64,000 nt of DNA from Ceratotherium simum simum (Eukaryota; Chordata; Mammalia; Perissodactyla; Rhinocerotidae). The stretch is from the NCBI RefSeq assembly GCF_000283155.1, contig NW_004454240.1:33276-97275 (forward strand). The letters are read 5' to 3'. Under the pieces are notes generated by a model that was given only the letters and a program-made list of their open reading frames with translations, ran no database searches and was not told the origin of the DNA. Below, piece after piece: positions 23,451 through 37,173 of this stretch; position 1 is the stretch's first letter; the number at the start of each line of letters is the position of its first letter. A program made the position numbers and the translations under genes.

Positions 23451-26400
23451 AATAGCAATATTAAGCCCCCATATATATGAATAATCACTCTAAATGTAAA
23501 TGGATTGAATTCCCCAATCAAAAGACACAGAGTGGTGGGATGGATTAAAAACGAAGATCCAACAATATGCTGCCTCCAGGAAACACATCTCAGCTCTAAA
23601 GACAAACATAGGCTTAGAATGAAAGGATGGAAGACAATACTCCAAGCTAATGGCAAACAAAAGAAAGCAGGTGTTGCCATACTTATATCAGACAAAGTAG
23701 ACTTCAAGATAAAACAGGTAATGAGAGACAAAGAGTGGAAATATATAATGATAAAAGGGACATTGCACCAAGAAGACATATCACTTGTAAATATATATGC
23801 ACCCAACACAGGACCACCAAAGTATATAAAGCAACTATTAACAAAACTAAAAGGAGATATTAACATCAACACAATAATAGTAGCGGATATTAAAACCCTG
23901 TTTACATCAATGGTTAGATCATCCAGACAGAAAGTCAATAAGGAAATAGTGGACTTAAATGAAAAACTAGATGAGATTGACTTAATAGATATATACAGAG
24001 CACTCCATCCAAACACAGCAGATTACACATTCTTTTCAGGCATACATGGAACATTCTCAAGGATAGATCATATGCTTGGAAGCAAGGCAAGCTTCTATAA
24101 GTTTAAGAAGACTGAAATCATAACAAGCATCTTTTCTGACCATAATGCTATGAAACTGGAAATCAAATACAAGAAAAAAAACTGGGAAAGTGACAAAGAT
24201 CTGGAGACCAAACAACATGCTACTGAGCAACCAATGAATCATTGAAGAAGTTAAAGGAGAAATCAAAAAATCTCTGGAGACAAATGAAAATGAAAATACA
24301 CCATACCAACACATATGGGATGTAGCTAAAGTGGTCCTGAGAGGGAAAAATAAAAATACAGGCCCATCTTATCAAACAAGAAAAATCAAAATAACCAACC
24401 TTAAACTAAACCTAACAGAATTAGAAAAATAAGAACAAAGCCCAAAGTCAGCAGAAGGAGGGAAATAAAAGCTAGAGCAGAAATAAATGAAATTGAAACA
24501 AACAAATAAAAAAAACAGTAGAAAGGTTCAATGAAACTAAGAGCTGGTTCTTTGAGAAGATAAACAAAATTGACAAATCCTTAGCCAGACTCGCTAAGAA
24601 AAAAAGAGAGAAGGCTCAAATAAATAAAATCAGAAATGAAAGACAAGAAATTACAATGGACACCACAGAAATACAAAGGATTATAAGAGAATACTATGAA
24701 AAACTATATGCCAACAAATTAGACAATCTAGAAGAAACGGATAAATCCTTAGACTCATACAACCTCCCAAAACTGAATCAAGAAGAAATATAGAATCTTA
24801 ACAGACCAATCACAAGTAAAGAGATTGAAACAGTAATCAAAAACCTCCCAAAAAATAAAAGACCAGGACCAGATGGCTTCTCTGGAGAATTTTACAAAAC
24901 AGTCAAAGAAGATTTAATACCTATCCTTCTCAAACTATTCCAAAAAAGAGAGGAAAATGTAATACTTCCTAACACATTCTACAAGGCCAACATTACCCTA
25001 ATATCAAAGCCAGACAAGGACAACACAAAGAAGAAGACAACACAAACTATAGGCCAATATCGCTGATGAACATAGCTGCAAAAATCCTCAACAAAATATT
25101 GGCAAAATGAATACACCAATACATCAAAAAGATCATACACCATGATCAAGTGGGATCTATACCAGGGACACAGGGATGGTTCAACATCTGCAAATCAATC
25201 AATGTGATACACCACATTAACAAAACGAGGAATAAAAACCACGTGATCATCTCAATAGATGCAAAGAAGGCATTTGACAAGATACAACATCTATTTATGG
25301 TAAAAATTCTCAATAAAATGGGTATAGAAGGAAAGTACCTCAACATTATAAAGGCCATATATGACAAACCCACAGCCAACATCATACTCAACTGGGAAAA
25401 ACTGAAAGCCATTCCTCTGAGAACAGGAAGAAGACAAGAGTTCCCACTCTCACTGCTCTTATTCAATATAGTACTGGAGGTTTTGGCCAGAACAATTAGG
25501 CAAGAAAAAGGAATAAAAGGAATCCAAATAGGCAATGAAGAAGTGAAACTCTAGATGTTTGCAGATGACATGATTTTATATATAGAAAACCCTAAAGAAT
25601 CCATCAGAAAACTATTAGAAATAATCAACAACTACAGGAATGTTGCAGGTCACAAAATCAACTTCCAAAAATCAGATGCATTACTATACTCTAATAATAA
25701 ACTAACAGAAAGAGAACTCAAGAAGACAATACCATTTACAATCGCAACAAAAAGCATAAATTATCTAGGAATATATTTAACCAAGGAAGTGAAATACCTA
25801 TACAATGAAAACTGTAAGGCATAGAAAGAAATCAATGATGACATAAAGAAATGGAAAGACATTCCATGCACATGGATCGGAAAAATAAACATAGTTAAAA
25901 TGTCCATATTACCTAAAGCAATCTACTGATTCAATGCAATCCCAATCAAAATCCCAATGACATTCTTCATGGAAATAGAACAAAGAATACCTAAAAGTCA
26001 TATGAAGCAACAAAAGACCCCTGAATAGCCAAAGCAATCCTGAGAAAAAAGAACAAAGCTGGAGGCCTCACAGTCCCTGACTTCAAAACATACTACAAAG
26101 CTGTAATAATTAAAACAGCATGGTACTTGTACAAAAACAGACACACAGATCAATGGAACAGAATTGAAAGCCCAGAAATAAAACCACACATCTACGGAGA
26201 GCTAATCTTTGACAAAAGAGCTAAGAGCGTACAATGGAGAAAGGAAAGCCTCTTCAATAAATGGTGCTGGGAAAACTGGACAGCCACATGCAAAAGAATG
26301 AAAGTAGGCCATCTTCACTCATCATACACGAAAACTAACTCAAACTAGATCAAAGACTTGAAGGCAAGATCTGAAACTAAAAACTGCCTGGAAGAAAATA

Positions 26401-27288
26401 CAGGCAGTACACTCTGACATTGCTCATAGAGGGATCTTTTTGAATTCCAAGTCTACACGGACAACTGAAACAAAAGAGAAAAATAAACTGGTGGTACTTC
26501 TTCAGACTAAAGAGCTTCTACAAGGCAAGTGAAACCAGAATCAAAATGAATAGACAACCCACCAGCTGGGAGAAAGTATTTGCAAAGCGTATATCCGACA
26601 AGGGGTTAATCTCCATGATATATAAAGAACTCACACAACTGAACAACAAAAAGCAAACAACCCTATCACAAAGTGGGCAGAGGATACAAACAGACATTTT
26701 TCCAAGGAAGATATACAGATGGCCAATAGGCACATGAAAAGATGTTCGATATCACTGATCATCTGGGAAATGCAAATAAACAACATTAAGATATCACCTT
26801 ACACTTGTTAGAATGGCTATAATCACCAAGACAAAAAATAAAAAAAATATTGGAGAGGTTGTGGAGAAAAGGGAACCTTCACTCACTGCTGGTGGTAATG
26901 CAAACTGGTGCAGCCTTTATGGAAAACAGTATGGAGATTCCTCAAAAAATTAAAATAGAAATATGTTATGATCCCGCTATCCCACTACTGGGTGTGTATC
27001 CAAATAACCTGAAATCAACAATCCAGAGAGGCTTATGCACCCCTATGTTCATTTCAGCATGGTTCACTATAGCCAAGAAGTGGAAGCAACCTAAATGTCC
27101 CTTGACTGATGATTGGATAAAGAAGATGTGGTGTATATATATACAATGGAATACTACTCAGCCATAAAAAAGACAAAACCATCCCATTTGCAACAACATG
27201 GGTGGACCTGGTGGGTATTATGTTAAGTGAAATAAACCAGACAGAGAAAGACAAACACCACATGATTTCACTCATATGTGGAAGATAA
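23451..27288 (+). pseudogene. L1-B ORF2, start lost, stop before RT motif
   Basis: The ATG aligned with L1-A 12205 is ATA here (about 23451). The endonuclease domain is open over 23505-24245 (246 codons), with LQETHLSSKDKH and SDHNAMKLE. The RT region is open at 25150-25554, then a TAG interrupts just before FADDMILY at 25558-25581. C-terminal pieces follow to TAA 27286-27288. Total span about 3.84 kb, normal for ORF2. Inactive. Confidence 0.88.
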
Positions 27289-27452
27289 ACTAACACATGG
27301 ACAGAGAGAACATTTTGGTGGTTACCAGGGGGAAGGGGTTGGGGGGTTGGCAAAAGGAGTGAAAGGACACATTTATATGGTGACTGACAAAAAATAACGT
27401 ACAATTAAAGTTCACAATGTTATAAACTATTATGGTATCAATAAAAAAGCCT

Positions 27453-27690
27453 GGGTCTGGCCCGGTGGCATAGTGGTTAAATTCGCATACTCCACTTCAG
27501 TGGCCCGGGGTTCACAGCTTCTTATCCCAGGTGTGGACCTACACATCACTTATCAAGCCATGCTGTGGCAGCATCCCATATAAAGTAGAGGAAGATGGGC
27601 ACAGATGTTAGCCCAGGGCCATCTTCCTCAGCATAAAAGAGGAGGATTGGCAATGGATGTTACCTCATGGCTAATCTTCCTCAAAAAAAA
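27453..27690 (+). mobile_element. ERE-family SINE joined to the 3' end of L1-B
   Basis: TCTGGCCCGGTGGCATAGTG head, GATGTTAGCCCAGGGCCATC, then GATGTTACCTCATGGCTAAT and poly(A). It starts directly after the short A-tail of L1-B, and the only clear duplication flanks the L1+SINE unit. It either landed in the L1 A-tail or came by template switching. Confidence 0.92.
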
Positions 27691-27693
27691 AAA

Positions 27694-28985
27694 TAAGAGG
27701 CAAAAACTATCAGACTGGATAAAAATGCAATGCCCAACTGTATGTTGCCATGAGAAACCCACTTTAAATATAGAGACACAAATAGGTTAAATGTGAAGAA
27801 ATGGGAAATAGTATATCAGGCTAACACTAATCAAAATAAAGATAGAGTTATTATTTATATCAGACAAAGTATATTTCAAAGCAAAGAATATTAACACTGA
27901 TATGGTAATATCATTGATTTTATAATCACAATGGAGTCAATTTACTACCAGGATATAACAATCCTAAACGTTTGTGCACTGAAGAACATAGCTTCAAAAT
28001 ACATGAAGCAAAAACCAATAGAACTATACGGAGAAATATACACATCAACAATTATAGGCAAATATTTCAATACCCTCTTTATATAATTAATAGAATGATT
28101 AGACAGAAAATCAATGACAATATAGAAGACCTGAGTAAAACTATTAACCAATTTGATGTACATTACAACAGAAGAATATGCATTTTTTAAGTACATATAA
28201 AACATTTACCAAGATAGACAATATTTTGTGCCATAAAACATTTCAACAAATTTTAAAGCATTTTAGTAATACAAAGTTTGTTCTCTGACTACAATAAAAT
28301 TAAATTATAAATTAACAGAAATATATTCAGAAAAATCTCCAAATATTTGGAACTAAATAATACACTTCCAATTAACTTGTGACTTAAAGAAGAAATCACA
28401 AAGGAGATTAGAAAGTATTTTAAACTGACTGAAAATAAAAACACAACACATTAAACTTTGTGAGATGCTAATAAAGAAATACACACAGAAAATTTTATAA
28501 CATCTAGCACCTCTGTGAAAAAAGGAGAAAGTTCTCAAATCTATGACCTCTGCAATCAAATGATAAATGAGAAAAAGAAAAGGAAATTACACACAAAGTA
28601 AACAGAAGAAAGGAAATGGTAAAGATCAGAAAGAAATCAGCATAATGTAAAGCAGAAAAACAATAAAGAAAGTCAGTGAAGACAAAATGTGGCTCTTTCA
28701 GAAGAGCAAAATAATTGATAAATCTCTATCCAGACCGATCAAGAAAAGAGAAGCCACAAATTACCAATTCAAGGAAAAAGAAAGATGATATCCCTGCAGA
28801 TTCTGTGGATATTAAAAAGGAAAAATTTGAACAACTTTATGTCAATACATTCAATAAACTAAATGAAATGGACCAATTGCTTTAAAGTCACAAACTAACA
28901 AGGCTCACCCAAGAAGAAAAAGGCAACAAGAACTGGTACAATTACAGATGAATAATTCAGAAAATCACCAGGAAATTCTTGACAT
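27694..28985 (+). mobile_element. Old L1M, part 2 of 2 (ORF2 endonuclease to early RT)
   Basis: Begins with the right copy of the L1-B duplication (27694-27708) and continues the old L1M with ORF2 endonuclease text (AGACTGGATAAAAATGCAAT, CATGAGAAACCCACTTTAAA). All frames are broken and it fades out near 28985. The 289 bases from there to L1-C hold nothing recognised. Confidence 0.75.
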
Positions 28986-29981
28986 CTGTTGACATACCTT
29001 GGAATATTTAATCTGGAATATTGCAGTCTTACTGACCATCAATTATTTTTCTAATATTCAAAGATAATCAGCAAAAATGATCACTTCATCTTTGCTCAGA
29101 ATTGGACCATGCAGATGTGCTCTTTTCGTGTGTTTATTACTGATGTTTGAATTATCATAATCTTTTCATACATTCTAGTATCTTTGATTTCTAGAAACTT
29201 TCCCCTTAACCTATTCAGCTGGCAAATTCTTCTCAGGATGTGATTTAAGAACATAAAATTCATCACAAACAGATAGTGACATCAGCATTATGGCAGAATG
29301 AGCTGTTCTCTTTGTCTCTCCCTGCTAAGTTACAACCAAATGGAAATTCATTAACCAACAGAGGATTCCCTACAAAGCACAATAGGACATCTGAGACATC
29401 CATGCAGCCATACATATGAAAGTCAGGGTACTGGATCCCAGGGTAGCAGTGGAAGGAGATGAGTAGATCCCCCCTCTCCAGTGGCAGCAATCTAGGTTGT
29501 GGGTCCTCATGCAGCAGCCAACTTGTGACTGTAAGAGGAGGCAGGGGAGCAGGCAGGCCTGCACATGAATGCTTTCACATTCAGAGTTGCAGTCTGACCT
29601 GATGGAATGCTCCACACCAAGTGGCACAGCTCAGCCACTACGTGGGTGCCCCCACCAAGCACAGCAGTCCAGGCAAACTGCCCATCTGCACAGAGTGGGC
29701 CCATGCAGGAAAGAAAGTGCCCCCCCACCTAGCAGACTACCTCGGCCAGTCCATAGCCAAGGCAGCAGATATGCACCAGAGCACTTGTGCATGTGTGTGT
29801 GACCCACAAAAGGGCTGCAGACAGTTGGCAAATGCAGATAAGCCTTATTGGCATAACTTCCAACAGATGCAGCAGGTTCAGAAAACACAGGTCCTGCCCC
29901 CCCACACACATTGGTGGCAGATGGAATCTGTGATTTGATAATACCACTATGCACCTGTGATGGATCACTTCATCAAACACC

Positions 29982-30945
29982 ATGAAAAACTACATTAACA
30001 CTCTAGAGCATAAAGAAAATGACAAGTGTCTGGAAACCATAACTGAAGTCACAGAAATTTACAATCTAAATGACAGAGAATTCAAAATAGTTGTCATAGA
30101 GAAACTTAATGAGTTGGAAGAAAACTCAGAAAGACAGTTCAATGAACTCAGGAATAAAATTAATGAGCAGAAGGAATTCTTCACAAAAGAGATTGAAACT
30201 CTAAGAAAAACCAAACAGAAATTCTGGAGATGAAAAACACAATGAAGGAGATAAAAAAACAATCTAGAAACCTTAAAAAACAGAGCTGGCATTACAGAGG
30301 ACAGAATTAGTAATTTAGAGGACAGAAATATAGAAATGCTTCAGGTGGAGAAGGAGAGAAAACTAAGACTTGAAAAAAATAAAGGAATTCTTTGAGAAAT
30401 ATCTGACTCAATTAAGAAATGCAACATAAGGATTATAGGTATTCCAGAGGCAGAAGAGGGGAGAAAAGAGCAGAAAGCTTGTTCAAAGAAATAATAGCTG
30501 AGAACTTCCCAAACATGGGGAAGGAACTGGACTTACAAGTATATGAAGTCAATAGATCTCCTAATTACATCAATGCAAAAAGACCTTCTCCAAGGCATAT
30601 AATAGTAAAACTGGCAAAAGTCAATGACAAAGAAAAAATATTAAGGGCAGCAAGGCAGAAGAAAGTAATCTACAAAGGAACCCCTATAAGGCTTTCAGTG
30701 AATTTCTCAGCAGAAACCTTACAGGCTAAGAGAGAACGGAATGATATATTCAAAATTCTGAAAGACAAAAACTTTCAGCCAAGAATACTCTATCCAGTGA
30801 AACTATCCTTCAGATATGATGGAGAAATAAAAACTTTTCCAGATAAACAAAAGCTGAGGGAGTTCATTGCCCCTAGATCTCCCTAGTGGGAGATCGTTTA
30901 CAAAAAGTCGATTGTTTACAAAGCCTTGAGCAAGGAGACAAATAG
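29982..30945 (+). pseudogene. L1-C ORF1, frameshifted
   Basis: ATG 29982 opens 83 codons (MKNYINTLEHKENDKC, coiled-coil start) ending at 30233. After a shift the RNA-binding half is open at 30419-30886 (155 codons; SPRHIIVKLAKVNDKEK and AETLQAKRERNDIFK). A TAG ends this frame at 30884-30886, before the aligned family stop near 30945. This is the best-preserved ORF1 in the window, but one broken stretch near 30234-30418 separates its halves. Confidence 0.82.
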
Positions 30946-31374
30946 ACAGACAAAATCAGAAAATTGCAGCTCCCTATCAGAACAGGTTAACAAACACCTA
31001 TTTATAACATAAAAGATAAAGAGAAGGAAAGCATCAAAAATAACTATAAACACTTTATTTTAATCACAAATTCACAACACAAAAGAGAATAATTTGTGAC
31101 AACAATAACTTAGGTGGGGACGAGGAAAGTGATGGAACCTGCTTAGGCTAAGGGAGATAAGAGGCTATCAGAAAATGCACTATCTCATCTATGATATCTT
31201 TTATACAGACCTCATGATAACCACTAAACAAAAAATCAGAGCATAGACACAAATCATAAATAAAGAGAAAACTGAGAAAATCATCACAGAAAATCGCCAA
31301 ACTGAAATGGCAGTCAGAAATACAAGGGAAGAGAAAGAAGGGAAATACAGAACAACCAGGAAACAAGTGATAAA

Positions 31375-34300
31375 ATGGCAGTATTAAGGCCTCATATATC
31401 AATAATCACTCTAAATGTAAATGGATTGAATTCTCCAAAAAAATAAAAGATACAGAGTGGCTGGATGGATTGAAAAACAAGACCCAACAATGTGCTGCCT
31501 ACAGGAAACATATCTCAGCTCTAAAGACAAACACAGGCTCCAAGTGAAGGGATGGAAGACAATACTCCAAGTAAATGGCAAGCAAAAGAAAGCAGAGGTT
31601 GCCATACTTATATCAGACAAAGCAGACTTCAACATAAAAAAGGCAGTGAGAGACAAAGAGCTGCACTATATAATGATAAAAGGGACATTCCACCAAGACG
31701 ACATAACACATGAATATATATGCACCTAACAAAGGAGCACCAAAGTATATAAAGCAACTATTAACAGACTTAAAGGGAGAAATTGAAAGCAACACAATAA
31801 TAGTAGGGGACCTCAAGACCTCATTTACATCAAAGAATAGATCATCCAAACAGAATGTCAACAAGGAAATAGTGCACTTAAATGAAAAACTGGCCCAGAT
31901 GGACTTTATATGTATGTATATATACATACGTATATACATATATATATATGTAAAATTCAATGCAAAAACAGCAGAATACACATTCATCTCATGTGCACAT
32001 GGAACATACTCAAAGATAGACCATATCTTGGGAAACAAGGCAAGCCTCAATAAATTTAAGAAGATTGAAATCATGTCAAGCATCTTTTCCGACCACAATG
32101 CTATGAAACTAGAAATCAACTACAAGAAAAAAGCTGGGAAGGTCACAAATATGTGGAGAATAAATAACATGAATAAAGAAAACCCATTGGATCAATAAGG
32201 AAATCAAAGGAGAAATCAAAAAATACCTGGAGACAAATGAAAATGAAAATACATCATGCCAACTCTCATGGGATGCAGCAAAAGCAGTTCTAAGAGGGAA
32301 ATTCATAGCGATACAGGCCCTCCTTAACAAACAAGAAAAATCTCAAATAAGTAATTTCAAACTACACCTAAGGGAACTAGAAAAAGAACAAACAATGCCT
32401 ACCTAAGTCAGCAGAAGGAGGAAAATAATAAAAATAAGACTAGAAATAAAAGAATTAGATCCCAAAAAAACAGTAGAAAGTATCAATGAAACTAAGAGCT
32501 AGTTCTTTGAGAAGATAAACAAAATTGACAAACCCTTTGCCAGACTCACCAAGAAAAAAAAGATGATGCTTAAATAAAATTAAAAGTGAAAGAGGAGAAA
32601 CTACAATGAACACCACAGAAATACAAAGGATTATAAGAAAATACTATGAAAAACTATATGTAAAAAAATGGATGACCTAGAAGAAACGGAAAAATTCTTA
32701 GACTCATACAACCTCCCAAAACTGAACCAAGAAGAAATGGAGAATCTGAATAGGCCAATATCAAGTAAAGAGATTGAAACAGTAATCAAAAACCTCCCAA
32801 AGAACAAAGATCCAGGACCACATGGCTTCCCTAGAGAATGCTACAAAATATTAAAAGAAGACTTAATACCTATCCTTCTGAAACTATTCCAAAAAATCAA
32901 GGGAAAAGGAATGCATCCTAACTCAATCTATGAGGCCAACATCACCCTGATACCAAAACCAGACAAGGACAACACAAAAAAGGAAAATTATGGGACAATA
33001 TTGCTGATGAACATAGCTGCAAAAATCCTCAACAAAATATTGGCAAACCAAATACAGCAATATGTTAAAAGGATCATACACCATAATCAAGTTGGATTTA
33101 TGCCAGGAACTCAGGGATGGTCCAACATCTGCAAATCAATCAATATGATACACCACATTAACAAAATGAGGAATAAAAATCCATGATCATCTCAATAGAT
33201 GAAGTGAAAGCATTTAAGAAGACCCAACATCCATTTATGATAAAAAAAATCTTTTAAAAATCTGTATAGAAGGAAAGTACCTCAACATAATAAAGGCCAT
33301 GTATGACAAACCCACAGCCACCTTCACACTCAGTGGTGAATAACTGAAAGCCATCCCTCTAACAATAGGAACAAGACCACGGTGCCCACTCTCACCACTC
33401 CTATTCAACATAGTACTGGAGGTTTTGGCCAGAGCAATTAGGCAAGAAAAAGGAATAAAAGGGATCCAAATTGGAAAGGAAGAAGTGAAACTCTGGCTGT
33501 TTGCAGATAACATGATCCTGTATATAGAAAACCTAGAGACTCTATCAGAAAACTATTGGAAATAATCAACAACCCCAGCAAAGTTGCTGGGTACAAAATA
33601 AATTTACAAAACTCAGCTGCATTTCTATACACTAATAACGAACTAGCAGAAAGAGAAATCAAGGAGACAATCCCATTTGCAATCGCAACAAAGAAGAAGG
33701 AAATATCTTGGAATAAATTTAACCAACGAAGTGAAAGACCTATACAATGAAAACTATAAGACATTACGGAATGAAATTGAAGATGACATAAAGGAATGGA
33801 AAGTTATTCCATGCACACGGATTGGAAGAATAAACATAGTTAAAATGTCAATATTACCTAAAGTAATCTACAGATTCAATGCATTCTCTATCAGAATCCC
33901 AATGACATTCTTCACAGAAATAGAACAAAGAATCCTAAAATTTATATGGAACAACAAAAGACCCCAAATAGCTAAAGCAACCCTGAGAAAAAACAACAAA
34001 GCTGGAGGCATTACACTCCTTGACTTCAAAAAATATGACAAAGGTATAGTAATCAAAACAGCATGGTACTGGCATAGTAACAGACACACAGACCAAGGGA
34101 ACAGAATTGAGAGCCCAGAAATAAAACCACACATCTATGGACAGCTAATCTTTGACAAAGGAGCCAAGAACATACAATGGAGAAAGGAAAGTCTCTTCAA
34201 CAAATGGTATTGGGAAAACTGGACAGCCACATGCAAAAGAATGAAAGCAGACCGTTATATTGCACCATACATGAAAATTTACTCAAAATGGATTAAAGAC

Positions 34301-35224
34301 CTGAATGTAAGACCTGAAACCATAAAACTGCTGGAAGAAAATATAGGCAGTACATTCTTTGACATTGGTCTTAGCAGCATCTTTTTAAATACCATGTCTA
34401 CTCAGGCATAGGAAACAAAAGAAAAAATAAACAAATGGGACTACATCAGACTAAAGACCTTCTGCAAGACAAATGAAACCATGAACAAAATGAAAAGACA
34501 ACCCACAATGTGGAGAAAATATTTGCAAATCATATATCTGACAAGGGGTTAATTTCCAAAATGTGTAAAGAACTAATACAACTCAACAACAAAAAAACAA
34601 CCAACCTGATCAAAAAATGGGCAGAGGATCTGAAAAGACAGTTTTCCAACGAAAATATACAGATGACCAATAGACACATGAAAAGATGTTCAACGTCACT
34701 AATTATTAGGGAAATGCAAATCAAAACTACGAGATATCACCTTACACTTGTCAGAATGGCTATAATTACCAAGACAAAAAATAACAAATGTCAGAGAGGA
34801 TGTGGAGAAAAGGGAACCCTCATACACTGCTCCTGGGAATGCAAACTGGTGCAGCCACTTTGGAAAACAGTATGGAGATTTCTCAAAAATTAAAAATAGA
34901 TATACCATACCATCCAGCTATCCCACTACCGGGTATTTATCTAGAGTACTTGAAATCAACAATTCAAAGAGACTAATGCTCCTTTATGTTCATTGCAGCA
35001 TTATTCACAATAGCCAAGATGTAGAAGCAACACAAGTGCCCATCAGCTGATGAATGGATAAATAAGTTGTGGTATATATATACAATGGAATACTACTCAG
35101 CCATAAGAAAAGATGGAATCGTCCCATTTGTAACAACATGGATGGACCTCGAGGGTAATATGTTAAATGAAACAAGCCAGACAAAGACAACAACCACATG
35201 GTTTCAATCATATGTGGAAGATAA
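31375..35224 (+). pseudogene. L1-C ORF2, frameshifted, RT motif FADN
   Basis: The ATG at 31375 aligns with the L1-A start. Endonuclease pieces lie at 31457-31729 and 31710-32198, RT pieces at 32668-33186 and around 33420-33560, and a long C-terminal stretch is open at 33677-34411 (244 codons). The RT active site at 33502-33516 reads LFADN, the second Asp being Asn. The stop aligns at 35222-35224. Several frameshifts; inactive. Confidence 0.87.
31908..31953 (+). repeat. TA/GTAT microsatellite in L1-C ORF2
   Basis: TATGTATGTATATATACATA and following ATATATATAT at the codons homologous to L1-A 12719-12736. It adds codons but keeps the local frame open. Confidence 0.85.
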
Positions 35225-35508
35225 ACAAACACATGGATTAAAAGAACAGATTAGTGGTTACCAGAGGGGAAGGGGGTTGGGGGTGGGCAAAAGGAGTAAA
35301 GGGGCTCATATATATGGTGACAGATAAAAATTAGACTATTGGTGGTGAACATGATGCAGTCTATACAGAAACTGATAAATAATAATGTACACCTGAAATT
35401 ACACAATGTTATAAACCTTTATGACCTCAATAAAATAAACACCATCATGTCACAAAGCAGGAAGAGAAACTTCAAAAAAGATTTCTGGGTTTCAGTTGAC
35501 AGGATATT

Positions 35509-35562
35509 TTCACCTTATTTCTCTTACCTATAGAATGGTTATTGGTTACTTTGCATTGACGT
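35509..35562 (+). mobile_element. ERV-2 5' LTR, last ~54 bp only
   Basis: CACCTTATTTCTCTTACCTA and TAGAATGGTTATTGGTTA match the end of the 3' LTR (42078-42128). The rest of the 5' LTR is absent; the L1-C 3' end lies 70 bases upstream. The internal region starts at about 35563. Confidence 0.75.
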
Positions 35563-37173
35563 TTCTTGGCATAGTGTGGCAGGAATTCAGAGAGACCCAC
35601 CAGAGACCACCTGGAATCTACTTTGAACCAATGCTTTGTACCATGCAAGGCCATTGAGCCCCTCAGGCTTCACGGCCTTCTTCAGGTGCCCCCGGTGAGT
35701 TCTCCTGAAACACAGACCTTCTTTTTTAAGTCATCGGTCCTGACTTTTACCTGAGCTGTTTCAAGTCTTAAGACTAGGTGTCTTAAGAGGGTACCAGTAC
35801 ATTTCCTAGGTGAGAGGAACCTAGGAAGAATTTCCCAGGCCAGGAGAGCCTAAAGGGAAATTTGGAGTGAACTGGGCAGGCTGAACTATTTAATTTGGTT
35901 TTAAATTGGAAAGAATTGTGTCTGTAAAGTCTGAACAAGTTGTTCCTCAAGTGATCCGAGCCCCCACAGTAGTTTTAGTGGTGGTGGGAGAAACTGAGAC
36001 AGGTAACAGAGTTCTCACTACATTTTTTAGGGAGTGACATGCATAAGCAGCACACTTTTGACCCACTAGAAATTGTTCAGACTTATAGTAAAATGAAACT
36101 AAAAGAAACAGGAAACCATGTTTCTAAAAGCCAACCAATTCCCAAACGGGCAGCCTACCCCTGGAACTCTGGCTGGCTTTATGTACAATATATACAGTGG
36201 CGCGGATACTTGCAAGTGCTTAACAAAATGGGGTTAACCATAAATGGTTGGATCTTTGGATCAAGATAACCTGGGATAATTTAAAATTATGGTGGCCACT
36301 TTGGGGCTCCTTTGAGCCTCCAAAACCTGTACATTGGCCATTAGAAGGAATGTTCCAATTAGATAAGATCTTTTAAGAAGTACACTTATTAAGTCACGGA
36401 TTTATGAACTCCTCCATAATCTATCTTCAAAGGAGGACTCAATATGAGACCCTCCCAGGGTTAACAAGACTCTGAGAAATTTTCTGGGAAACTGCTACCC
36501 TTAAACAGTCAAGGGGAAACTAAAATTAAAAATTAATGGAGTTGTTTAATGCTGCCAGGAATAGTGACTGTTTGTCCTTGCTGAAATCTGACAAGATATT
36601 TGAAAGGATTTAGTCACTTATAATCAGAAATTCAGCCAAATTAGAAGCTGATATTCAAAGCCTCATAGGAATTTTTTAGGCCTTCTTCCCTAAATTAAGA
36701 TAAAACTAAGTACCCAGAGGGAAAGAAGCAAATTAAGGAAAATGTAATTGAGTGGGTGTGTCAGTCCTTTGATAAGTAACTAACTTCCCCTGTTTATCAC
36801 AAAGAAAACTTGTGACCTCTCTGGGAGCTATTATCTAGACCATCCCAGATTCCTAAGTCTCAAAAAAAAGGAGGGGGTGGGGGAGGAAGAAATTTTTGAA
36901 GAAGCAGACTGCTATGAAAACACCCTTGCCAAAAAATGTAAAGAAAAATTTTAAAACAGAGGCTATAAAATCTTTGTTGCATCTGCCTATGTGTTTGGGT
37001 GTGTCTATATATTTGTTATAAATATGATATCTTTCTACCTCCAGATGGTATAATTTCTAAAGGAGCTCTATTTAATTGGCTTAAAGTAAGTGTTTACATA
37101 AATTATTTCTAAAAGTAATAGAAACTAACCCAAATTTCTTTCAAGTTAACATGATATGAAATAATATTCAGTA

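Larger units (their letters stand above)
21238..27452 (+). mobile_element. L1-B, near-full-length LINE-1
   Basis: 5' UTR 21238-22058 (start similar to L1-A and L1-C, TGACGTCAGCATCATGGCAG), ORF1 22059-23040, ORF2 23451-27288, then 3' UTR ending CAATAAAAAAGCCT. An ERE SINE follows at once, and both lie between one pair of duplications. Inserted in the old L1M. Both ORFs are damaged, including loss of both start codons. Confidence 0.92.
29275..35437 (+). mobile_element. L1-C, near-full-length LINE-1
   Basis: 5' UTR 29275-29981, ORF1 29982-30945, ORF2 31375-35224, 3' UTR to CTCAATAAAATAAAC. The 5' UTR shares the first 150-200 bases with L1-A and L1-B but has a different centre and no tandem monomer. 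No SINE interrupts it. A clear duplication was not found; CATCACAAA and CATGTCACAAA are only weakly alike, and the A-tail is very short. ERV-2 follows 70 bases later. Confidence 0.9.

Noticed and set aside
23168..24016. 282-codon minus-strand ORF
   Set aside because: It is antisense to the L1-B endonuclease domain. L1 sense strands are A-rich, so the complement lacks stops; similar antisense frames occur at the same place in L1-A and L1-C.
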